64,000 nucleotides of DNA from the NCBI RefSeq assembly GCF_036227565.1, contig NZ_CP109460.1, positions 1,178,001-1,242,000 of the forward strand. Direction: 5' to 3'. The stretch's first letter is position 1; the number at the start of each line of letters is the position of its first letter. Below the pieces are notes generated by a model. That model saw only the letters and a list, made by a program, of their open reading frames with translations. It did not search any database and had not been told where the DNA came from. This document shows, one piece after another, positions 33,694-40,687 of the stretch. The position numbers and the translations under genes were made by a program. This DNA is from Streptomyces sp. NBC_01454 (GTDB lineage: Bacteria > Actinomycetota > Actinomycetes > Streptomycetales > Streptomycetaceae).

Positions 33694-36600
33694 TTGGACA
33701 CCGCAGACCGTTCCGAGAACTCCCCCCGTCCCCCTTCTCCGCTGTCCCGCCGCAGATTTCTGCGGGGCACCGCCTCGGCCGCCGCGGTGGCGGGGCTGGC
33801 CGGGGTCGCCGCCCCCGGCGCGGCGGCGCACGAGGCCGGCCCGTCCGGTGCCGCCCTGTCCTTCACGGCCGCCACCAATGGCGCGGCCTCCCTCGCCCCC
33901 GCCGGCGACCGGCTGATCGCCGAGATCCAGAACGTCCTGTGGTCGCTGCCGCGGGCCGGCGGCGAGGCGGTGGCGCTGACCCCGCCCGATCTGGAACCCA
34001 CCCGTCCGGTGCACTCCCCCGACGGCCGCACGCTCGCCGTCTGCGCCTACCGCGGCGGCGGCTTCCATCTGTGGACGCTCGGCACCGACGGCACGGGCCT
34101 GCGGCAGCTGACCGACGGCCCGTGGGACGACCGCGGTCCCGCCTGGTCGCCCGACGGGACCCGGATCGCCTTCGCCTCGGAACGGGGCGGCGACGCGGTG
34201 GCGGGCAGCCCCTACCGGCTGTGGGTGGTGGAGGTCCGCACCGGACTGCTGACCCGGATCACCGGGCTGCCCGGCCAGGACGGGCCCCATCAGGACGGCG
34301 CCTGGGAGGACTTCGATCCGTGCTGGTCCCCGGACGGCTCGCGGCTGTGGTTCGTGCGCGGGCAGGTGGCGGGTGCGGCGCTGGTGTCCCGTACGGTCGC
34401 CTCCGTACCGGCCGACGGACGCGGCCCGGCGCACACCGAGTACACCGAGACGGCGGCCGCCCAGGTCCTGGCACCGGCCCTGTCCCCGGCGGGGCGGCTG
34501 GCCCATCTGCGGACCACGGACTATCCGGGGCCGACCTGCACGCTGGTGGTGGACGGCGCACCGGTCGCCCTCGACGGCGATGTGGAGCCGGTACCGCCGC
34601 GCTGGGTCTCGCGCGACGCGCTGCTGCTGACGGTCGGCGGGCAGTTCCGCATCGTCCGGGCCGACGCGCCCCGGCACACCGAGCACATCCCGTTCACCGC
34701 GCGCCTGCCGCTGGACCGCCCGGGCCACCGCGTCAAGGACTACGGCTTCGAGCGGGCGACGGCGGGCCCGGTGCGCGGGGTCCATCTGCCGGCGCTCTCC
34801 CCCGACGGCCGCCAGGTGGCCTTCGGTGCGCTCAACTCCCTGTGGATCGCGCCCACTTCGGGCTCCGGTGCGGCGCGCAGGGTGGTCCGGGCCGATGCCA
34901 CCCGCTATGTCTCGGCGCCGAGCTGGACCCGTGACGGGCGTGCGCTGCTCTACACGGACGACCGGGACGGGCTGTTCGCGGTGCGCCGGCGGGACCTGGC
35001 CACCGGCACGGAGACGGTGCTGGCCACCGGCGGCCGGGTGCTGCCCGCGCTGTCGCCGGACGGCGGGCGGCTGGCCGCGCTGGACATGTCGGGGAACCTC
35101 GTCGTACGGACGCCGGCCGACGGCACGGAGAAGGTGCTGGCCGCGCCGCTGGGCGCCGGCGGGCTGCCCGGCCGCCCCAGCTGGTCCCCCGACGGGCGCC
35201 ATCTGGCGTACTGCGACCGCAACCGCCTCAACCGCCGTTTCCGCGAGGGTTACCACATCATCCGGGTCGTCGACACCGAGACCGGGAAGGACCGGCGGTA
35301 TGCGGTCGCCGAGCATGTCTCGATCGCCGACCGCCATGACTCGGGGCCCGTGTGGTCGCCCGACGGACGCTGGATGGCGGTGATCGCCGAGTCCGCGCTG
35401 TGGGTGCTGCCGGTGCGGCCGGACGGGACGCCGGACGGTGCCCCGCGACGGCTGACCGACGAGAGCGCCGACCACCCGTCGTGGTCCGGCGACTCCGGCA
35501 CGCTGCTGTATCTGTCGGCCGGGAAACTGCGGTTGACCGGGGTGGCCGGCGGTGCGGCACGGACCGTCCCGCTGTCCCTCGCCCGGCAGCCCTCGCGGGC
35601 CCGGGACACGGTCGTCCACGCGGGCCGGTTCTGGGACGGCACCGGGGAGGAGGTGCGCTCCGATGTCGATGTGGTGGTGCGGGACGGTCGGATCACCGCC
35701 GTGGAACCGCACCGTCCCCACCGGGCCGCGGCCGCCCGCCGGGTGGACGCCTCCGGGCAGACCGTGCTGCCCGGACTGTGGGACGCGCACACCCACCCCT
35801 GGCAGGTGACGTACGGCGGGCGGCAGACCGCGCTGCAGCTCGCGTACGGCATCACCACCGCGGTCTCCTGCGGCGGCTTCTCCTATGAACAGGCCCGCAT
35901 CCGGGAGGCCGTCGCGGACGGCGTGCTCGCCGGGCCGCGGCTGCTGACCTGCGGCGAGCTGCTGGACGGCGGGCGGGTCGCGTACAGCATGGGCCGGGCG
36001 CACCGCACCCGCGAGGGGCTGCGCCGCTCGCTGGAGCGCGGTGCGGCACTGGACTGGGATTTCGTCAAGACCTACGTGCGGGCGCCGGGCTGGGTCATGG
36101 AGGAGGCCGCACGCTTCGCCCATCAGCGGCTCCAGGTCCGCTGCGGGAGCCATCTGCTCACCCCGGGCGTGCAGCTCGGCCAGGACCTGACGACCCATCT
36201 GCAGGCCACCCAGCGACTGGAGTTCGGGCATGCGGTGACCGGCTCCGGGCACGCCTACCAGGACGTCGAGGAGATCTACACCGGCACCGACTTCCACCTG
36301 CTGGCCACGCCGTTCTCGGCGGCCGCCCTGCTGGGTGACGATCCCGCGCTGGCCGACGATCCACGGGTGGGAAGGTTGATGCCGCCCTGGGACACCGCGG
36401 TCGTACGGGAGAGCGCCGGGCACCGCCCCACCCCGGCCCAGCTGGCCGACATCGCCACCGAAGTCGCCTTCTACCGGCGGGTGCTGGACGGCGGCGGTCT
36501 GGTCGCCCTGGGGACCGACCAGCCGCTGGTGCCGGTGGGACTGGGCCTGCATCTGTGCCTGCGGGCGCTGCACCGCGGCGGTCTCGGGGTGGCCCGGACA

Positions 36601-36897
36601 CTGCGCACCGCCACCGCTCTGCCCGCCCGGGTGTTCGGCGCGGAGCGCGATCTGGGGACGCTGGAGGCCGGCAAGCTCGGCGACATGACGGTGGTGGACG
36701 GCGATCCGTTCGAGGACTTCGACTCGCTGGTGCGGACCTCGGCGGTGCTGCGCGGCGGGCGGCTCTTCGAGCAGCGGGAGCTGACCGGCTCCTTCCCGGC
36801 GCCCGCCCACCCCTCGTTGCGGGCGGGCGGTGGCACCGACTGGCTGGAGGTGGGCCGGCAGCAGCGCCGTGAGTCCTGCTGCGACGCCTCGCACTGA
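33694..36897 (+). CDS. Tat-exported TolB-propeller/amidohydrolase fusion protein
   Basis: A 1067-residue protein starting at TTG, chosen because GCAGGAGG lies five bases upstream; no ATG or GTG in this frame has such a site. A Tat signal covers residues about 18-48 (SRRRFLRGTASAAAVAGLAG). Residues about 60-620 carry many PD40/TolB-type propeller blades (GPAWSPDGTRIAFASERG, FDPCWSPDGSRLWFV, RPSWSPDGRHLAYCDRN, GPVWSPDGRWMAVI). From about 640 to the end is an amidohydrolase-superfamily domain with the metal motif GLWDAHTHPW, a late Asp in ALGTDQPLVPVG, and the closing GKLGDMTVVDGDP. It probably hydrolyses an amide or cyclic compound outside the cell, with the propeller as scaffold; the substrate is unknown. 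Confidence 0.87.
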   Translation: MDTADRSENSPRPPSPLSRRRFLRGTASAAAVAGLAGVAAPGAAAHEAGPSGAALSFTAATNGAASLAPAGDRLIAEIQNVLWSLPRAGGEAVALTPPDLEPTRPVHSPDGRTLAVCAYRGGGFHLWTLGTDGTGLRQLTDGPWDDRGPAWSPDGTRIAFASERGGDAVAGSPYRLWVVEVRTGLLTRITGLPGQDGPHQDGAWEDFDPCWSPDGSRLWFVRGQVAGAALVSRTVASVPADGRGPAHTEYTETAAAQVLAPALSPAGRLAHLRTTDYPGPTCTLVVDGAPVALDGDVEPVPPRWVSRDALLLTVGGQFRIVRADAPRHTEHIPFTARLPLDRPGHRVKDYGFERATAGPVRGVHLPALSPDGRQVAFGALNSLWIAPTSGSGAARRVVRADATRYVSAPSWTRDGRALLYTDDRDGLFAVRRRDLATGTETVLATGGRVLPALSPDGGRLAALDMSGNLVVRTPADGTEKVLAAPLGAGGLPGRPSWSPDGRHLAYCDRNRLNRRFREGYHIIRVVDTETGKDRRYAVAEHVSIADRHDSGPVWSPDGRWMAVIAESALWVLPVRPDGTPDGAPRRLTDESADHPSWSGDSGTLLYLSAGKLRLTGVAGGAARTVPLSLARQPSRARDTVVHAGRFWDGTGEEVRSDVDVVVRDGRITAVEPHRPHRAAAARRVDASGQTVLPGLWDAHTHPWQVTYGGRQTALQLAYGITTAVSCGGFSYEQARIREAVADGVLAGPRLLTCGELLDGGRVAYSMGRAHRTREGLRRSLERGAALDWDFVKTYVRAPGWVMEEAARFAHQRLQVRCGSHLLTPGVQLGQDLTTHLQATQRLEFGHAVTGSGHAYQDVEEIYTGTDFHLLATPFSAAALLGDDPALADDPRVGRLMPPWDTAVVRESAGHRPTPAQLADIATEVAFYRRVLDGGGLVALGTDQPLVPVGLGLHLCLRALHRGGLGVARTLRTATALPARVFGAERDLGTLEAGKLGDMTVVDGDPFEDFDSLVRTSAVLRGGRLFEQRELTGSFPAPAHPSLRAGGGTDWLEVGRQQRRESCCDASH

Positions 36898-37197
36898 GCC
36901 GCCGCACCGCTCCGCGAGGGGCCGGGGAGGCGTGGGGTGGCGCGGTTCCCGAAGCCCTCGGAACCCGCCCCGGGCATCGTCGAACCAGGGGTGGTGCGCC
37001 TCCCCTCCGCACTTCAACTCTTCGTCCGAACGTCACCAGTTGATGTTTCATGCGGCCGGGAGTAGGTATGCCAACGGGTATTGCACGGGGTAAGCGATAG
37101 CTCACGTTCCGGAACGTTCACTGCAGACGGCGCCGACGGTGCCGTCCCTAGGCGGGGTGCGACCAGCACGGGGAAGATCGCGGAGGAGGGGCTCGTC
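36898..37197. other. Intergenic region with no recognisable gene
   Basis: Exactly 300 nt between the amidohydrolase fusion and the acyl-CoA-dehydrogenase-like gene. The part at 37010-37110 is relatively AT-rich and is the likely promoter of the downstream gene. In-frame codons extend upstream of the chosen start but have no ribosome site. Confidence 0.5.
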
Positions 37198-38517
37198 TTG
37201 CATGGCTATTTCACGGACCAGAGACACGAGGCACTCCGCAGCCGGGTGCGGGATTTCGCCGAAAGGGAGGTCCGCCCCCGGATTGCGGAGATGGAGGAGA
37301 ACCGTTCCGTGTGCCGCGATCTCTCGCGTCTGATCGCCCGTCAGGGGTGGATAGGCGCCACCGTGCACCGCGCCTACGGCGGAATGGGAGCCGGGCACGT
37401 CGCCAAGACCCTCATCATCGAGGAGCTGTCCCGGGTGAGCGCCGCGATGGGCGCCATGGTGCAGGCGTCCCAGCTGGGGGTGGCGAAGATCGTCCACTTC
37501 GGCAGCGAGGAACAGAAGAAGACCTGGCTGCCCGCGATAGCCTCCGGCGACTGCCTGCCGACCATCGCCGTCACCGAACCGCAGTCCGGCAGCCATGTAC
37601 TGGGCATGGCCTCCACCGCGGTCCGCGACGGCGACGACTACCTCCTCAACGGCCGCAAGATCTACGTCGGCAACAGCCATGTCGGCGATCTGCACGGCGT
37701 GGTGGTGCGCACCGGCGAGGGCTCCAGGGGTCTGTCGGCCTTCCTCGTGGAGTCCGACAGCCCCGGCTTCCGGGTCGGGGAGCAGCGGCCCGCGATGGGG
37801 CTGCACGGCTTCAGCTTCGGTGAGCTGTTCTTCGACAACTGCCGGGTCCCGGCCGCGAATCTGCTGGGCCGGGAGGGCGACGGGCTCTCGGTCGCCTACT
37901 CCTCCAGCGTGCTGTACGGACGCCCGAACCTCACCGCCGTCTCCCTGGGGATCCACCAGGCGGTGCTGGACGAGACGACCGCGTTCTGCGCCGAACGGCA
38001 GCGCTACGGCAAGCCACTGGCCGATCTGAGCACCGTCAAGCTCAAGCTCGGACGGATCCAGTCACGGCTGCTGCTGGCCCGGCTGTCGGCCTATCACGCG
38101 GTGCATCTGCTCGACCAAGGGCAGCCGTGCGACGCGGAGTTGATGAACGCCAAGCTGGTCAATGTGGAGTCCGCGCTGGAGTCGGCGCGCGATGCGATGG
38201 ACATCCATGCCGGGTGCGGACTGTTCACCGACCGGCCGATCGAGCGTTTTCTGCGGGACGCCCATCACATCTTCGCGCCGGCCGGCACCTCCGACATCCA
38301 GCTGTTGCGCCTGGGCGAGCTGGCCCTGGGCCGGGCGCACGGCGAGTGGTCCAGCCGCCTGGCGGACCTGCTGCGGCTGGAGCCCTCGGAGTGGCCGGAC
38401 GACGACCCCGCCGCGGACCCGCCGGCAACGGTGCCGGGCGAGGACGCCGCGGCCACGGTGCCGGTTCAGCGCACGGGAGGGTCGCGCCGGCGCCCGTGGT
38501 GCACCGGGCGGAAGTGA
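37198..38517 (+). CDS. Acyl-CoA dehydrogenase family protein
   Basis: A 439-residue flavoprotein. The TTG start (MHGYFTDQRHEALRSRVRDF) follows GGAGGAGG by seven bases. Fold landmarks are present: EELSRVSAAMGAMVQASQLG, AVTEPQSGSHVLGMASTAV (FAD/substrate loop), LNGRKIYVGNSHVGD and RQRYGKPLADL. The position that normally carries the catalytic Glu (YEGT) reads FAPAGTSDIQLLRLG. The alternative isovaleryl-type Glu is also not evident (VLYGRPNLTAV). It may use another base or catalyse a non-dehydrogenase reaction, as some polyketide-linked relatives do. About 60 C-terminal residues are a disordered Pro/Asp/Arg tail. Confidence 0.83.
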   Translation: MHGYFTDQRHEALRSRVRDFAEREVRPRIAEMEENRSVCRDLSRLIARQGWIGATVHRAYGGMGAGHVAKTLIIEELSRVSAAMGAMVQASQLGVAKIVHFGSEEQKKTWLPAIASGDCLPTIAVTEPQSGSHVLGMASTAVRDGDDYLLNGRKIYVGNSHVGDLHGVVVRTGEGSRGLSAFLVESDSPGFRVGEQRPAMGLHGFSFGELFFDNCRVPAANLLGREGDGLSVAYSSSVLYGRPNLTAVSLGIHQAVLDETTAFCAERQRYGKPLADLSTVKLKLGRIQSRLLLARLSAYHAVHLLDQGQPCDAELMNAKLVNVESALESARDAMDIHAGCGLFTDRPIERFLRDAHHIFAPAGTSDIQLLRLGELALGRAHGEWSSRLADLLRLEPSEWPDDDPAADPPATVPGEDAAATVPVQRTGGSRRRPWCTGRK

Positions 38518-38570
38518 GCGGCCGGCCGCGTCCCCGAGTCGCGGCCGCCACCGGCCCGGAGCCCATGCGG

Positions 38571-38621
38571 CGGCCCCGGGCCGGCCGTCCGGCACAGGGC
38601 CGTACGCCGGGCCCGGGGCCG
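38571..38621. terminator. Convergent hairpin before the conservon operon end
   Basis: CGGCCCCGGGCC (38571-38582) pairs perfectly with GGCCCGGGGCCG (38610-38621) across a 27-nt loop, in the gap between convergent genes. It probably stops transcription from both sides. Confidence 0.5.
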
Positions 38622-38636
38622 GGAGGAGCGGGCGGA

Positions 38637-39242
38637 TCAGGGCGCGTCGGTGTGCTGCCTCTCCATGCTGTGGATCTGCTCGACGAGTTCGGCCGCCATC
38701 GCCTTGATGGTCTCCAGCCCTTCCCGCCCCCAGGGGCGCGGTTCGAGGTCCACGACGCAGACGGTGCCCAGGGCCATCCCCGTACGGTCGATCAGCGGCG
38801 CACCGAGGTAGGAGCGGATGCCGATCTCGTCGACGACGGGGTTGCCGGCGAACCGCGGATAGTCACAGACGTCCTCCAGCACCAGGGCCTTGCGGCGAAC
38901 GATGACATGCGGGCAGTAGCCGTGGTCCCGGTCCATCACCCGGCCCGGCTGGGCACTGGCGGGTGCCGGCCCCAACTCGACGGCCCGGTCCTGGTCGGGC
39001 GTGTAGAGACCGGCGAAGTACTGCCGGCGCTCGTCGATGAAGTTGACCATCGAGTACGGCGCGCGGGTGGTCCGGGCGAGCTTGCGGGCGAACTCGTCGA
39101 ACGCGGGCAGCGGGGATTCACCGATCCCCAGGGCGCGCAGCCGGGCGACGCGGGCGGGGGCCTCGTCGTCCTGCGGGGTGAGCAGCAGATGCCGCGTCGG
39201 GTCGTAGGAGATGTAGGGAACGCGGGAGGCGGGGTGGTTCAT
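38637..39242 (-). CDS. GAF domain protein of the conservon operon
   Basis: A 201-residue soluble protein with a GAF domain spanning most of its length: ARVARLRALGIGESPLPAFD at the start, SMVNFIDERRQYFAGLY, then RDHGYCPHVIVRRKALVLED, IRSYLGAPLIDRTGMALGTV and a final VVDLEPRPW. GAF domains of this kind sense small ligands or redox state; two Cys (in YCPH and TVCVVD) could be involved. Its ATG overlaps the stop of the cvnD-type gene (ATGA), so it is a true fifth member of this conservon. Confidence 0.85.
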   Translation of the reverse strand: MNHPASRVPYISYDPTRHLLLTPQDDEAPARVARLRALGIGESPLPAFDEFARKLARTTRAPYSMVNFIDERRQYFAGLYTPDQDRAVELGPAPASAQPGRVMDRDHGYCPHVIVRRKALVLEDVCDYPRFAGNPVVDEIGIRSYLGAPLIDRTGMALGTVCVVDLEPRPWGREGLETIKAMAAELVEQIHSMERQHTDAP

Positions 39243-39859
39243 GGCAGCTCCGGGGTCGCGGCGAGGGCGGGGGTGAGCAGATGCTGGACGAGCGCCACCA
39301 GGACGCGGGTCGCCGAGCTGCTCCGTCGGGCGTCGCAGAGCACGACGGGGACGTCCGGGGAGAGGTCCATGGCGCTGCGGACCTCGTCCGGTGCGTAGTG
39401 GTAGGCGCCGTCGAACTCGTTGACGGCGACGATGAAGCGGATACCGCGCCGCTCGAAGAAGTCGACGGCGCCGAAGCACTGGTCCAGCCGCCGGGTGTCG
39501 GCGAGGATCACCGCGCCGAGCGCGCCGTTGGACAGCTCGTCCCACATGAACCAGAAGCGCTGCTGCCCCGGCGTCCCGAAGAGGTAGAGCAGATGGGCGG
39601 GGCTGAGGGTGATGCGGCCGAAGTCCATGGCGACGGTGGTGGTGCTCTTGTCCTCGACACCCGCCAGGTCGTCCGTGCCGACGCTGATCTGGGTGAGGAG
39701 CTCTTCCGTGCTGAGCGGTTCGATCTCGCTGACCGCTCCGACGAAGGTCGTCTTGCCGACGCCGAAGCCGCCCGCGATCAGGATCTTGAGCGCGGTGGGG
39801 AAGACATCGGCCGCGGGATCCCCCGGGGCCCGGAGGTCACAGTCGTTTGCGAAGTCCAT
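39239..39859 (-). CDS. cvnD: CvnD-type small GTPase-like protein of a conservon
   Basis: A 206-residue P-loop NTPase. The Walker A is ILIAGGFGVGKTTFVGAVSE (about residue 26), the switch-2-like motif is LYLFGTPGQQRFWFMWDEL, and the base-recognition NxxD position reads VAVNEFDG. It is the Ras/MglA-like ATP/GTP-binding component of streptomycete conservons, thought to work with a roadblock protein and a histidine-kinase-like membrane sensor as a G-protein-coupled-like switch. The start lies within the DUF742 gene (23-nt overlap). Confidence 0.92.
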   Translation of the reverse strand: MDFANDCDLRAPGDPAADVFPTALKILIAGGFGVGKTTFVGAVSEIEPLSTEELLTQISVGTDDLAGVEDKSTTTVAMDFGRITLSPAHLLYLFGTPGQQRFWFMWDELSNGALGAVILADTRRLDQCFGAVDFFERRGIRFIVAVNEFDGAYHYAPDEVRSAMDLSPDVPVVLCDARRSSSATRVLVALVQHLLTPALAATPELP

Positions 39860-40241
39860 TCAACACCGCCTCCAGCAGGGCACGGTCGGTACGGGACGCG
39901 GGCCCTGCCGAAACGGCCGCGGGGGCCCGCGCGGTGAGCGCCCCGCAGTCGACGAGGTCGGCGAGGAGCACCTTGGTGACCACGGCGGGCAGCCGTATGT
40001 GGGCCGCGATCTCCGCCACGGAGACCGGCCCGCCGCACAGCCCCAGCACCTGGGCGTAGTCGGGGCCCTGGCAGGAGACGGGCCGCCGGCCGGTGGCCAT
40101 CACCATCGTCAGCAGGTCGAAGTGCGCCGTCGGACGGGTGCGGCCGTTGCTGATGGTGTACGGGCGGACCAGCCGGCCCGCCGCGTCGTCGTACCAGGGT
40201 TCCCCGCCCTGCCGCCGTCGGCGACGCACGGCCATGGTCAT
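39837..40241 (-). CDS. cvnC: CvnC-type DUF742 protein
   Basis: A 134-residue DUF742 protein. It begins with an Arg-rich patch (MAVRRRRRQ), then EPWYDDAAGRLVRPYTISNG, the family signature with RTRPTAHFDLLTMV, and a helical LRLPAVVTKVLLADLVDCG-type C-terminus resembling a winged helix. It is the third conservon component; its role is undefined, perhaps in DNA or membrane association. The ATG overlaps the stop of the roadblock gene (ATGA). Confidence 0.92.
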   Translation of the reverse strand: MTMAVRRRRRQGGEPWYDDAAGRLVRPYTISNGRTRPTAHFDLLTMVMATGRRPVSCQGPDYAQVLGLCGGPVSVAEIAAHIRLPAVVTKVLLADLVDCGALTARAPAAVSAGPASRTDRALLEAVLNGLRKRL

Positions 40242-40687
40242 CGACCACCCGCGGGGGCCTGTTGGCGGGCGGGCGTGGACAGGTACGGGCGGACGCTCTT
40301 GACCAGCATCGACATCTCGTAACCCAGGACCGCCACATCGGCTTCCCGGCCGGCCAGGACGGCCAGGCAGGCGCCCGAACCGGCGGTGGAGACGAACAGG
40401 AAGGTGGACTCCAGCTCGACGACGACCTGCAGGACGTCGTCGCCCTCCCCGAAGCGCACCCCCGCGCTGCGGGCGAGGGAGTAGAGGCCGGAGGAGAGGG
40501 CCGCCATGTGGTCGGCGCTGTCCGGGTCGAAGCCGTGGGCGGCCTTGACCAGGCCGTCCGAGGTCAGCAGGAGCGCGCTGCGGGCGTGCGGCACGCGCTG
40601 TACGAGCCCGGTCAGCAGCCAGGACAGGTCGGTGTGCTGGCTTCCCTGCACTTGCGAATGCGTCTGCGCACGCACATCACTCACCAT
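40238..40687 (-). CDS. cvnB: CvnB-type roadblock/LC7 protein
   Basis: A 149-residue roadblock/LC7 domain protein: DLSWLLTGLVQRVPHARSAL, LLTSDGLVKAAHGFDPDSAD, then the beta-hairpin STFLFVSTAGSGACLAVLAG and a C-terminal GYEMSMLVKSVRPYL. In conservons it is the probable GTPase-activating or scaffold partner of CvnD, as MglB is for MglA. The start overlaps the cvnA-type stop; an ATG and a GTG one codon apart are both possible. Confidence 0.92.
   Translation of the reverse strand: MVSDVRAQTHSQVQGSQHTDLSWLLTGLVQRVPHARSALLLTSDGLVKAAHGFDPDSADHMAALSSGLYSLARSAGVRFGEGDDVLQVVVELESTFLFVSTAGSGACLAVLAGREADVAVLGYEMSMLVKSVRPYLSTPARQQAPAGGR

Noticed and set aside
33640..37017. 1125-codon minus-strand frame opposite the amidohydrolase fusion
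   Set aside because: Composition is Arg/Gly/Gln/Ala-rich without motifs, and the plus strand encodes clear propeller blades and an amidohydrolase domain.
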